From NCBI RefSeq assembly GCF_022808855.1, contig NZ_JAKZLF010000003.1, positions 1 through 64,000 of the forward strand: a DNA stretch of 64,000 nt, written 5' to 3'. This document shows positions 16,558 to 25,842 of this stretch, in pieces. Source of the DNA: Anaeromyxobacter soli. Lineage in GTDB: Bacteria; Myxococcota; Myxococcia; Myxococcales; Anaeromyxobacteraceae. The stretch's first letter is position 1. Each line of letters opens with the position of its first letter. The notes beneath the pieces were generated by a model. The model ran no database searches and was not told where the DNA came from. It worked only from the letters and a program-made list of their open reading frames with translations. The translations under genes were made by a program, and so were the position numbers.

Positions 16558-18063
16558 CTAGGCGGGCCCGGCAGGCTCGCGGGGCGTGGCGTCGGGCGGC
16601 CCCGCGACGGGCAGCTCGACGCGGAACGTCGCCCCCGCGCCCGGGACGCTCTCCACCTCGATGCGTCCACCGAGCGCGCCAACGATCTCGCGCGTGATCC
16701 AGAGCCCGAGGCCGAAGCCGCCGTACCCGCGGGTGGCGCGCCCGCGCTCGAACCGCTCGAAGATGCGCTGCTGCTCTCCGCGAGGGATCCCCATCCCCTG
16801 GTCGGCCACCACGAGCCGGGCGAGGCGGCCGTCGGACTCGACGCGGACCGACACGGGCCTTCCTTCGCCGTACTTGAGCGCGTTCGAGACGAGGTTCGTC
16901 GCCACCTGCTCGAGCCGCAGCCGGTCCCAGCGCCCGGAGACGTCCCCGGCCGCCTCGACGTGGATGCGCGAGGGCGCCAGCTCCGCGTCGCCGCCGAGCC
17001 GGGAGACGACCTCGCGCGCGACCGCCGAGAGATCCACCGGCTCGAGCTCCAGCTGGAGCCGCGCCTCGTTCAGGCGCGACACGTCGAGGAGCGTGTCCAC
17101 GAGCGCGGTGAGCCGGACGACCTGCCGCCGGATGGAGTCGGCCGTCTTCGCGAGCGGCGCGGCGACGCCCGCACGGGCGCGCAGGAGCGACTCGACCTGG
17201 AGCTGGAGCGAGGTGATCGGGGTCTTCAGCTCGTGCGACGCCATCGCCAGGAACGAATCTCGTGTGCGGACCGCCTCGGAGAGCTTGGTCACGTCGATGA
17301 ACGCCGAGACGGAACCGCGGAGCCGGCCCAGGTCGTCGAAGATCGGCTCCGCGTTCCCCAGGATCGTGCGACGCGTCCCGTCCTCGAACGCGATCTCGAG
17401 CTCGATGTCCCGCGCCCTCGCTCCGGTGCGGGCCGCCGCCTGCGTGGGCAGCTCCTGGGGCGGGACCTCGCGCCCGTCCTTCAGCACGCGGAAATGGGGC
17501 GGCGGCCGGTCGCCGGTCTTGGACACGTTGCCGCCGGGCGCCATCCGGAGGAGCTCGTACGCGGCGCGGCTCCCGGTCATCTGCCGCGCCTCGGGGTCGT
17601 GGGCGATGAGGACGACGGCCGGGACCGCGTCCATGATGGCCTGCACCTCCGCCGCCCGCGCGCGCTCTCGCGCCTCGCTCTGCCGGAGCGTCTCGGCGGC
17701 CCGCTCGCGCTCGCGGAACCCGGCGCGCGCGGCCGAGCCGATGGCGGCGATCACCAGGGCGGTCGGGACGAACCAGGCGACGCCCAGGTGCGCGCTCGCG
17801 GGCGCCACGGCGGGCGCGCCGCCGGACACGAACGCGTACCCGAGCGCGGCCGAGAGCGCCACGGCGACGAGCCCGCCGACGAGCCCGCCGGCCCATGCAG
17901 CGAGCACCACCGCGAGCGTGAAGAGGACGTACGGAACACCGATGAACAGCTCGCGGAGCGACCACTCCAGGGAGAAGACCAGGAGCGGGAGTCCGGCCGC
18001 CACGCTCAGCGCCGCCGCGTCGGACAGCCGAGGGGGAGCAGGGATTCGGAACCGTTCGGCCAT
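16558..18063 (-). CDS. Membrane sensor histidine kinase with PAS domain
   Basis: 501 residues. Residues 15-112 contain about four transmembrane helices, resembling the DUF4118/KdpD-like sensor region; a PAS-like domain covers about 135-260; the dimerisation domain has FLAMASHELKTPITSL with phospho-accepting His277; the ATPase domain has NLVSNALKYGEGRP (N box), DQGMGIP (G1) and GFGLGLWITREIVGALGG (G2). All catalytic elements appear intact. No response regulator is adjacent, so it is an orphan kinase and its partner and signal are unknown. ATG 18063 fits the first transmembrane helix; the frame extends upstream without support. Confidence 0.9.
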   Translation of the reverse strand: MAERFRIPAPPRLSDAAALSVAAGLPLLVFSLEWSLRELFIGVPYVLFTLAVVLAAWAGGLVGGLVAVALSAALGYAFVSGGAPAVAPASAHLGVAWFVPTALVIAAIGSAARAGFRERERAAETLRQSEARERARAAEVQAIMDAVPAVVLIAHDPEARQMTGSRAAYELLRMAPGGNVSKTGDRPPPHFRVLKDGREVPPQELPTQAAARTGARARDIELEIAFEDGTRRTILGNAEPIFDDLGRLRGSVSAFIDVTKLSEAVRTRDSFLAMASHELKTPITSLQLQVESLLRARAGVAAPLAKTADSIRRQVVRLTALVDTLLDVSRLNEARLQLELEPVDLSAVAREVVSRLGGDAELAPSRIHVEAAGDVSGRWDRLRLEQVATNLVSNALKYGEGRPVSVRVESDGRLARLVVADQGMGIPRGEQQRIFERFERGRATRGYGGFGLGLWITREIVGALGGRIEVESVPGAGATFRVELPVAGPPDATPREPAGPA

Positions 18064-18499
18064 GGTCGATAGCCTCGCTGGTAACCGGGGTGGAGAGCCG
18101 TGCCGGCGAGGCCCAGCGAGGGGGTCCGATCGTACCGGATTGGAGCGCTCGTGAGCGGCAGAGCAGGCAGCGGCAAGGAGTCCGAGGGGCCCACCTTGAG
18201 TCCGATAATGTAGATTATGGTAACTAGCCGGGCGGCCGGCCGGACGGTCCCGGACACGCTCGAGCCTGGGCTCAGTTCGGGTCTTGGGCGCGCTGCCCCG
18301 CGCCTTTCCGGTCTCTCCCCCGCCTTCCAGTTGCGCCTGATCCCGAGACCGCGCGCTCCTCGCCGCGAGCGGGTTCGACGAAGCCGCCGACGCGGATGCG
18401 GTCGAGCGGAAGCGCGCCGCCGTGGGCCCCCGCGCTAGCACCGAGCCGGCCGATCGGGTCCCGTCACGCCGTGGCGAGCCAGATCGGCGGGTCTCCGCC
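18064..18499. other. 436-base intergenic region upstream of the histidine kinase
   Basis: No convincing gene. It contains a small AT-rich island in otherwise GC-rich DNA; within it ATAATGTAGATTAT at 18205-18218 is an inverted repeat (ATAAT, 4-base spacer, ATTAT). This lies about 145 bases upstream of the kinase start and could be a regulator site or part of its promoter. Confidence 0.4.
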
Positions 18500-19060
18500 T
18501 CAGGTCCCCGAGGTCTTGCGGACAACGGCCGGCGGAACGGCCGCGCGGGCATGCTCCGCCTGCTCGGCGGCGACCGGCGGGTACGGATGGTGCCCGCAGC
18601 AGCCCTGCTGGCGCGCCAGCACGCGCACGATCCGCGGCGCCCCGGCCTCCTCGGCCACCGCGCACGGGCACTGCTCGACGCCCGCGGACGACAGCCGCTC
18701 CTGGATCGTCGAGAGCGCGTCGAGGAGCTCGCGCTTCACGCGCCGGAGCCGCTCGAGGCGACGCTGGGCCTGCTCGAGGTGGCCGGCCAGGACGGACTGG
18801 AACCGGATGGCGAACTCGGCCGCGCTGTGGCAGCCGGTCCGCAGCTCGAGGATCGAGCGGATCTCGCAGAGCGACAGCCCGAGCTCGCGCAGATCGGTGA
18901 TGAGCCGGAGCCGCTCGAGATCGTCCTCGGTGTAGCGGCGGTGGCCGCCGTCGCTCACCACCGACGGCTTGAGCAGACCTTCCTCCTCGTAGAACCGGAT
19001 CGTGCGGACCGTGTTGCCGGTCGCGCGCGCGAGGTCTCCGGATGAGAGGTCTGCGCCCAT
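18500..19060 (-). CDS. MerR-family regulator with cysteine-rich C-terminus
   Basis: 186 residues. Residues 5-75 are a MerR winged helix (TVRTIRFYEEEGLLKPSV, then GGHRRYTEDDLERLRLITDL), followed by a long dimerisation helix (about 90-125). The C-terminal part carries C131-P-C133 and GCCGHHP (C154, C155, H157, H158), plus C65 and C77, suggesting metal or thiol sensing. The inducer cannot be named: no transporter or metal-detoxification gene is adjacent. Divergent from ribA. Family members act by untwisting a long promoter spacer. Confidence 0.85.
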   Translation of the reverse strand: MGADLSSGDLARATGNTVRTIRFYEEEGLLKPSVVSDGGHRRYTEDDLERLRLITDLRELGLSLCEIRSILELRTGCHSAAEFAIRFQSVLAGHLEQAQRRLERLRRVKRELLDALSTIQERLSSAGVEQCPCAVAEEAGAPRIVRVLARQQGCCGHHPYPPVAAEQAEHARAAVPPAVVRKTSGT

Positions 19061-19145
19061 TCGAGGCTCGTCTAACGGCGCGCGCGCGCCGTGTCAACGC
19101 ACACCCGGTCTCTCGTGACGGCCCCACGACGGGCCGGAGTTGGTC

Positions 19146-19173
19146 TTGACCGGCGTCACCGTACGGGATTATT
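19146..19173 (+). promoter_or_regulatory. Candidate promoter of ribA
   Basis: TTGACC at 19146-19151 and ATTATT at 19168-19173 with a 16-base spacer. Transcription would start near 19180, about 40 bases before the ATG at 19221. This also argues for that start and against the ORF opening at 19140. Confidence 0.5.
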
Positions 19174-19220
19174 CGACGCGGGATCCCGTCGCCTCGGGAC
19201 ACGTGGAGGTGCCGAAAGAC

Positions 19221-19877
19221 ATGGGCAACGTGGTGGCGGTGAAGGGCCGCACGCAGCGCAGCGAGAGCGTCTTCATCTACGCCGAAGCCCCCCTCCCCAC
19301 CCATCGCGGGCTCTTTCGCACGGTGGTGTTCCGGGAACCGCAGAGCGGCGCCGAGCACGTCGCGATGGTCATGGGCGACGTCGGCGGCGAGAACGTCCCG
19401 GTGCGGATTCACTCCGAGTGCCTCACGAGCGAGGTGCTCGGGTCGCTCAAGTGCGACTGCCGCGCCCAGCTCGATCGCGCGCTGGATCTCATCGCCGAGC
19501 GCGGCCGCGGCGTGCTCCTCTACCTCCGCCAGGAGGGCCGCGGCATCGGGCTCGGGAACAAGATCCGCGCCTACGCGCTCCAGGCGCAGGGCCACGACAC
19601 GTACGAGGCGAACCGGCTCCTCGGCTTCCCGGACGACCTGCGGACCTACGGAGTCGCCGCGGAGATGCTGCGGCTCCTGGGCGTCCGCTCGGTCGAGCTC
19701 GTGACGAACAACCCGCTCAAGGTCGCGGGCCTGCAGGAGGCGAACATCGCCGTCCGCGGCCGCATCCAGCTGCCCTCGCCGGCGAACCCGCACAACATCG
19801 GTTACCTGCGGGTGAAGCGCGAGCGGACCGGACACCTCATCGAGCTCGACGAGGATCCCACCGCCCGCGCGGGCTGA
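19221..19877 (+). CDS. ribA: GTP cyclohydrolase II
   Basis: 218 residues, monofunctional (no DHBP-synthase domain). HSECLTSEVLGSLKCDC supplies the three zinc-binding cysteines; RQEGRGIGLGNKIRAYALQ is the catalytic core; LVTNNPLKVAGL is the GTP-binding end. It converts GTP to the first pyrimidine intermediate of riboflavin synthesis. ATG 19221 has GGAGG at 19205-19209 and lies behind the candidate promoter. No other rib gene and no FMN riboswitch was seen nearby. Converges with the crotonase gene. Confidence 0.93.
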   Translation: MGNVVAVKGRTQRSESVFIYAEAPLPTHRGLFRTVVFREPQSGAEHVAMVMGDVGGENVPVRIHSECLTSEVLGSLKCDCRAQLDRALDLIAERGRGVLLYLRQEGRGIGLGNKIRAYALQAQGHDTYEANRLLGFPDDLRTYGVAAEMLRLLGVRSVELVTNNPLKVAGLQEANIAVRGRIQLPSPANPHNIGYLRVKRERTGHLIELDEDPTARAG

Positions 19878-19920
19878 GCCGGTCCCGCGCGGCGCTCCTT
19901 CACGGCGGGGCGCGCGCGTC

Positions 19921-20703
19921 TCAGGCGCCGGTCCACTGCGCGGGGCGCTTCTCCAGGAAGGCCCGCATGCCCTCCTTCGCGTCCGCGCTCCCGAAGAGCG
20001 CCGCGAAGGCCTGCCGCTCGAGCTCGTTCGCGGTGCCGAGATCCGGCTCTGCGCCCCGCCGGAGCACCCGCTTCGCCTGACCGACGGCCACCGGCCCCTT
20101 CGCCGCGATCTTCCGCGCCTTCTCGCGGGCGTGCGCGAGCAGGTCCGCCGCCGGGACGACGTCGAGGACGAGGCCGATCGCCTTCGCCTGGGCGGCGTCG
20201 AGCTGATCGCCGGTGAGGACGATCTCGAGGGCGCGCATCACGCCCACGCGCCGCGCGAGCCGCTGCGTTCCGCCGAAGCCCGGGATGAGCCCGAGGTTCA
20301 CCTCCGGCTGGCCGAAGCGCGCCCGGTCGCTCGCGTAGACCAGGTCGCACGCGAGCGTGACCTCGCAGCCGCCGCCGAGCGCGTAGCCGTTCACCGCGGC
20401 GACGGTCGGGATCGGCAGCCGCTCGAGCCGCTCGAGCACGTCGTGCGCCGACTCCGCGAAGCGCCGCGCCTCGATGGGCCCCATCGTCGACATGGCCGCG
20501 ATGTCGGCGCCGGCGATGAACGCCTTGTCGCCCGCCCCCGTCAGCACGATCGCCCGCACCCCCGCGTCCGCCTCGACCGCGCGCACGACGTCCGCGAGCT
20601 CCTCGATCGTCCGGGTGCTCATCGCGTTCAGGACCTTCGGACGGTTGAACGTCAGCGTGCCGATGCCGTCCTGCACATCCCACAGGAGGTTCTCGTAGGT
20701 CAT
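19921..20703 (-). CDS. Enoyl-CoA hydratase (crotonase family)
   Basis: 260 residues. The oxyanion-hole and catalytic elements are intact: DKAFIAGADIAAM, NGYALGGGCEVTLACD (first Glu) and FGQPEVNLGLIPGFGGTQRL (second Glu). It hydrates short 2-enoyl-CoA to 3-hydroxyacyl-CoA. It lies 32 bases downstream of a 3-hydroxyacyl-CoA dehydrogenase gene, so the pair performs two successive steps of fatty acid oxidation or, in reverse, of butanoyl-CoA formation. No thiolase or acyl-CoA dehydrogenase is adjacent. Confidence 0.9.
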   Translation of the reverse strand: MTYENLLWDVQDGIGTLTFNRPKVLNAMSTRTIEELADVVRAVEADAGVRAIVLTGAGDKAFIAGADIAAMSTMGPIEARRFAESAHDVLERLERLPIPTVAAVNGYALGGGCEVTLACDLVYASDRARFGQPEVNLGLIPGFGGTQRLARRVGVMRALEIVLTGDQLDAAQAKAIGLVLDVVPAADLLAHAREKARKIAAKGPVAVGQAKRVLRRGAEPDLGTANELERQAFAALFGSADAKEGMRAFLEKRPAQWTGA

Positions 20704-20735
20704 GGTCGTCTCCAGCGGCCGCGGGCGGCGGGGCG

Positions 20736-21590
20736 TCAGGCGTCGTACCGGTAGAAGCCGCGACCGGACTTGCGGCCGTACCACCCCGCCGCGACGTACT
20801 GGCGGAGCAGCGGCGCGGGCCGGTACTTGTCGTCGCCGAGCTCCCGGTGCAGCACCTCGGCGATGTAGAGGCAGGTGTCGAGGCCGATGAAGTCGGCGAG
20901 CGTGAGCGGGCCCATCGGGTGGTTGAGCCCCAGCTTCACGCCGGTGTCGATGTCCTCGGGCGACGCGAGCCCCTCCTGCAGGGCGAAGCACGCCTCGTTG
21001 AGGAGCGGGATGAGGATCCGGTTCACGATGAAGCCGGGCGCGTCCTTGGACGTGACGGTCGTCTTGCCGAGCTTCTTCGCGAGCGCCACGACCGTGGCGT
21101 AGGTCTCGTCGGAGGTCTGGAGCCCGCGGATGATCTCGATGAGCTGCATCACCGGCGGCGGGTTCATGAAGTGCATGCCGATGAACTGGCCGGGGCGCTT
21201 CGTCGCCGCGGCGAGCGCGGTGATCGAGATGGAGCTCGTGTTCGAGGCGAGGATCGCGTGCGGCGGCAGGAGCGCGTCGAGCTTGCGGAAGAGCTCCGTC
21301 TTCACGCCCTGGTTCTCGACGATCGCCTCGATGGCGAGATCCGCCCCGGCGCAGTCCTCGAGGCTGGCGGCGGGCTTGATGCGGCCGAGGATCGCGTCCC
21401 GGTCGGCGACCGCGATCTTCCCCTTCTCGACGAGCTTGCCGAGCGTCCCCCCGAGCTTCTCCACCGCCTTGCGGGCCAGCTCCGGCGCGGCGTCGCCGAG
21501 CACGACGGAGAGCCCCGCCTGCGCCGCCACCTGCGCGATGCCCGACCCCATCTGCCCTGCCCCGATGACCGCGATTCGCTCGATGGCCAT
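20736..21590 (-). CDS. hbd: 3-hydroxybutyryl-CoA dehydrogenase
   Basis: 284 residues, the normal length for the single-function enzyme. The NAD-binding motif is IGAGQMGSGIAQ at the N-terminus; NTSSISIT and MHFMNPPPVMQLIEII carry the catalytic Ser and His; the C-terminal dimerisation domain includes GFIVNRILIPLLNEA and GLNHPMGPLTLADFIGLD. It interconverts 3-hydroxyacyl-CoA and acetoacetyl-CoA with NAD(H). First gene of a pair with the crotonase; the roughly 270 bases upstream contain nothing I can call. Confidence 0.93.
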   Translation of the reverse strand: MAIERIAVIGAGQMGSGIAQVAAQAGLSVVLGDAAPELARKAVEKLGGTLGKLVEKGKIAVADRDAILGRIKPAASLEDCAGADLAIEAIVENQGVKTELFRKLDALLPPHAILASNTSSISITALAAATKRPGQFIGMHFMNPPPVMQLIEIIRGLQTSDETYATVVALAKKLGKTTVTSKDAPGFIVNRILIPLLNEACFALQEGLASPEDIDTGVKLGLNHPMGPLTLADFIGLDTCLYIAEVLHRELGDDKYRPAPLLRQYVAAGWYGRKSGRGFYRYDA

Positions 21591-21859
21591 GCGTCCCTCC
21601 GTGGTGCAGGCCGCCGTCCAGGAGGCGGTCCCGCCGTCTTGTGGATGAGCGGGCCGAGCGTGTTCCGAATGGGCTGGTGGAGGCGAGACCTCAGGCGGGG
21701 CGCGCCGGCAAGAAAACCGCCCGGTCCAGGCGTGTTCCGCGGGTGGGCGCCGCTCCGACCGTCCCGTCAGGACGGCGGGAACCGTCCGCCGCGCAGCGCG
21801 TCACGGGCGCGGGCGGCCTGGGTGCGCCGTCCGCGAGCGGTTCCCGAAGAACAGCACCG

Positions 21860-22456
21860 CTACCCCGCGCGCGAGGACGCGGCGCGCGCCTCCTCGCGCG
21901 AGGCATGGGCGCGGAGGTGCCGGTAGGCGATCGCCGCGAGCTCGTCGAAGGTGGGTACCGGAAAGTCCGCGTCGTGCGCGGCGCGGTGCCACTCGCAGAA
22001 GGCCAGGAACGCCTCGAGCTGCTCCGGGCTGGGCGAGATCACCGGCCGGGCGTCCTTGGCGCGCGAGAGCGCCTCGAGCGGCGGGTGCCCGCGGGCCACC
22101 AGCACGCACAGGGCGAGCAGCGCGCTCCGGCCGATGCCGTACTGACAGTGTATGAGGACGCGCTCGCCGCGCGCGAGCGCGCCCGTCACGAAGGCCACGC
22201 CGTCCCGGATCATGCGCTGCGAGATGGCGCGCGTGTCCTGGGTCGGGAGGTGCAGGAGCCGGATGCCGTGGAGCGCGAGGACCGCCTCGTCGTCGCACGC
22301 CTCCACGCGGACGTCGACGACCTGGGTGATCCCGTGCTCCTGGGCGAGCCGGGCGGCGGCCCCCATCGGGAAGTGCGCACCCAGCGCGAGCCCGTCCGCG
22401 ACGAAGTGCAGGTCGATCATCTCCACCAACCTGGGCAGGCCCGCGCGCCCCGGCAC
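21860..22456 (-). CDS. Dual-specificity-type protein phosphatase
   Basis: 198 residues from GTG 22456; ATG 22420 (12 codons later) is an equally possible start. The signature HCQYGIGRSA is the CX5R loop, with Cys104 and Arg110, followed by Ser. An upstream DVRVEACDDEAVLALHGI segment holds the expected general-acid region. Such enzymes dephosphorylate tyrosine, serine or small phosphorylated molecules. It follows a small anchored protein by 18 bases and probably belongs to the minus-strand run from mrp. Substrate unknown. Confidence 0.82.
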   Translation of the reverse strand: MPGRAGLPRLVEMIDLHFVADGLALGAHFPMGAAARLAQEHGITQVVDVRVEACDDEAVLALHGIRLLHLPTQDTRAISQRMIRDGVAFVTGALARGERVLIHCQYGIGRSALLALCVLVARGHPPLEALSRAKDARPVISPSPEQLEAFLAFCEWHRAAHDADFPVPTFDELAAIAYRHLRAHASREEARAASSRAG

Positions 22457-22474
22457 GCGGCGACGACGGCCCCG

Positions 22475-22813
22475 CTATCGCCCCAGGGGGAGGACGATCG
22501 TGCCCTCCTCCTCGACGTCGAGCGTGCGCTCGCCGGAACGTGCCCCCGCCGGGCCGGTGGCGCGCCAGGCGAGCGCGTACGCTCCCCGCGGGAGCCGCAG
22601 GGCATGGCGGACCTGCCGCTCGGGGCCGCTCACGCGGAACTCGGCGTGGCGCACGAGCGCGTCGCCGCGCCGGAGGTCGACCTCGAGGGCGGTCGTCCCG
22701 GGGGCGTCCCCCAGGTCGTAGACGAAGACCACGTCGCGCGGTGACGACGAGAAGAGGAACACCCCGACGGCCAGCGCGCCGAGGAGCGCGACGAGCCGCG
22801 CCGCGCGCTTCAC
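22475..22813 (-). CDS. Small membrane-anchored or secreted protein
   Basis: 112 residues. A hydrophobic N-terminus (LVALLGALAVGVFLF) is a signal anchor or uncleaved signal peptide; the rest is a beta-rich domain (DVVFVYDLGDAPGTTALEVD). No family recognised. The GTG start overlaps the stop of the upstream gene by four bases, so the two are translationally coupled. Confidence 0.65.
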   Translation of the reverse strand: MKRAARLVALLGALAVGVFLFSSSPRDVVFVYDLGDAPGTTALEVDLRRGDALVRHAEFRVSGPERQVRHALRLPRGAYALAWRATGPAGARSGERTLDVEEEGTIVLPLGR

Positions 22814-23259
22814 CGCTTGGCCTTGCGCCGCGCCCGCTTGCCCCTCGTCGCGGCGGTCTTCACCTCCGCGCGCGGCGCGCCTTCCGCGTCGGGCCGGACG
22901 CGGATCTCCATCTTCACCTCGATGGTGCGGTCGGCGAGCGCGTTCAGGAACTCCCGGCGCAGCGCCTCGGACTGCAGGAAGCCGCGGATCTCGTCGCTCA
23001 CGGCGCGGAGGATCTCGTCCTTCGCGGCGTGGGCCTGGTTCCCGACGAAGGCGATCACGTCCTTCGGCAGCTTCCAGTCGCGCGCGAGCCGCCGCGCCCC
23101 CTCCTCCGTCATGAAGACGGCGCCGACGCCCGCGAGGATGGCCTTCTTCACCGCCTCCGGGATGAGCCCGCGCGAGCCGGCGGCGTCGCCGCCCGCCTCG
23201 AGCTCGAGGTCGTCGGGCGCGAAACCCTCGTCTTCACCCTGCGGCGGCGGTCGCTCCAT
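22810..23259 (-). CDS. Conserved-looking hypothetical protein, coupled to mrp
   Basis: 149 residues. An acidic N-terminus of about 30 residues, a compact helical middle (PEAVKKAILAGVGAVFMTEE and later LPKDVIAFVGNQAHAAKDEI) and a strongly basic tail (RGKRARRKAKR). The middle part recalls phasin-like or polyhydroxyalkanoate-associated helical proteins, but I cannot assign it. Ten bases separate it from the mrp stop, with AAGAGG before its ATG, so it is in the mrp operon. Confidence 0.65.
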   Translation of the reverse strand: MERPPPQGEDEGFAPDDLELEAGGDAAGSRGLIPEAVKKAILAGVGAVFMTEEGARRLARDWKLPKDVIAFVGNQAHAAKDEILRAVSDEIRGFLQSEALRREFLNALADRTIEVKMEIRVRPDAEGAPRAEVKTAATRGKRARRKAKR

Positions 23260-23269
23260 GGGGGCCTCT

Positions 23270-24355
<1,086 letters not shown>

Positions 24356-24413
24356 GGGAGCGCCTTTATAGCCGCCACCCGAGGGCTTCTCAACGCCGCG
24401 TGGCGCCGCTCCG

Positions 24414-24803
24414 TCACTCCAGCGCGTCGACCTTCCAGCCCCCGTCCTCCAGGACCACCACCGCGGCGTGATCCCCCCCGAGCGGGAGCCGGGCCACCCT
24501 GCCTTCCCGGACGAGTGGCGACCCCGCGTCGAGCGCCGAGAGGGCGCGCGCCGCCGCCTCGCGCCCGGCCGGCCCCGCGCCGGCGAGGTCCTGGGCGAGG
24601 CGGCGCGGCGTGTACGCCTGGCGCCAGCGGGCGGAGAGGAGCGCGTGCGCCGCCTCGAACCGACCGCCGGCGAGCGCCGTGGCGAACGCGCGGAGCGCGG
24701 CGTCCGGCGCGTCGGCCCGGGTGGCACGGGCCGCCCGGCCGCCGGCACAGCCGAGCGCCGCGGCGACGACCAGGGTGCCGAGGATGACGAGGAGCCGGCG
24801 CAC
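24414..24803 (-). CDS. Small lipoprotein
   Basis: 129 residues from a GTG start. VRRLLVILGTLVVAAALGC is a lipoprotein signal with LGC lipobox at residue 19. The mature part begins with an unstructured Ala/Arg stretch, then a domain (AALRAFATALAGGRFEAAHA, HAAVVVLEDGGWKVDALE) with the look of an NTF2-like or DUF4878-type fold. Function unknown. Divergent from corA. Confidence 0.62.
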   Translation of the reverse strand: MRRLLVILGTLVVAAALGCAGGRAARATRADAPDAALRAFATALAGGRFEAAHALLSARWRQAYTPRRLAQDLAGAGPAGREAAARALSALDAGSPLVREGRVARLPLGGDHAAVVVLEDGGWKVDALE

Positions 24804-24897
24804 GAGCGCCTCGCTTACACCATCGCGCGGCGGCCCGCCATGGGATGCTAGGCTGCGCCCGGTGCGCGGGCCGTGGCCAGCGCGGGGAGGCGAGCGC

Positions 24898-25842
24898 GTG
24901 CGGGTGCTGCGGTGGGACGAAGGACGCGTGCGGGCCGGCGGGCGCGAGCTCGTCGAGCCGGGCGCGCGGCTGTGGATCGACGCCGGGCCGGACCCCGAGA
25001 CGCTCGCCTTCCTGGGCGAGACGTTCGGGTTCCACCCGCTCGCCCTGGAGGACTGCGCGCACGAGGATCAGCGGCCCAAGTACGAGCCCTTCCCCGGTAG
25101 CCTCTTCTGCGTCGTCCACCGGGTCATCCCCTCGGCCGACGAGAGCGAGGTCCTCTCCCACGAGCTGCACGCGTTCCTCACCGCGGACGCGCTCGTGACG
25201 GTCCACGCGGTCCCCATCGCCGAGGTGGACAAGGTGTTCGCCCGCTGCGCCGGCGAGCCGGCGCTGCTCGAGCGCGGGCCGGACTTCGCCCTCTACCTCG
25301 TGCACGACGCCGTCACGGACGTGCACTTCGCGCTCGTGGACGCGCTCACCGAGGAGGTCGAGGCGCTCGCGGACCTGACGTCCGAGCCCGACGGCGGCGC
25401 GATGGACGAGGACGTGCTGCCGCGGATCGTCGCCGCGCGCCGGGCGCACGGGCACCTCCGCCGCCGCCTCGCGCCCCAGCGCGAGGTGTTCGCCGCGCTC
25501 GCCCGCCCCGGCCAGCCGTTCGTGCGGGACGCGACGGCGGTCTACTTCCGCGACGTGGTCGATCACGCCGTGCGGCTCGCGGAGGAGGTGGACACCGGCC
25601 GCGATCTCCTCGCCTCCACGATGGAGGCCTACCTGTCGCGCACCAACAACCGGCTCTCGGCGCTCACCGCCCGCCTGACGCTCGTCGCGACCATCTTCCT
25701 CCCGCTCAACTTCGTCGCCGGCTTCTTCGGGATGAACCTCCAGATCATCCCGCCGCGGGTCGCGGCGCCGCTCGTGCTCGTGCTCGTCGCCGCGACCCCG
25801 CTCGCGCTGTGGGCGATCTTTCGCCGGAAGCGGTGGCTGTGA
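24898..25842 (+). CDS. corA: CorA-type magnesium/divalent cation channel
   Basis: 314 residues, usual CorA length. The N-terminal cytoplasmic domain starts VRVLRWDEG; a long stalk helix ends in the first transmembrane segment with the hallmark GMN motif (NFVAGFFGMNL), followed by a second transmembrane helix and a basic C-terminus (RRKRW). GTG 24898 was chosen because GGGGAGG at 24884-24890 is seven bases upstream. It imports Mg2+ (also Co2+/Ni2+ in some members). Four-base overlap with the next gene. Confidence 0.92.
   Translation: MRVLRWDEGRVRAGGRELVEPGARLWIDAGPDPETLAFLGETFGFHPLALEDCAHEDQRPKYEPFPGSLFCVVHRVIPSADESEVLSHELHAFLTADALVTVHAVPIAEVDKVFARCAGEPALLERGPDFALYLVHDAVTDVHFALVDALTEEVEALADLTSEPDGGAMDEDVLPRIVAARRAHGHLRRRLAPQREVFAALARPGQPFVRDATAVYFRDVVDHAVRLAEEVDTGRDLLASTMEAYLSRTNNRLSALTARLTLVATIFLPLNFVAGFFGMNLQIIPPRVAAPLVLVLVAATPLALWAIFRRKRWL

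Noticed and set aside
19140-19220. Upstream start for ribA at 19140
   Set aside because: It would overlap the promoter-like hexamers; ATG 19221 has a good Shine-Dalgarno and the usual N-terminus.
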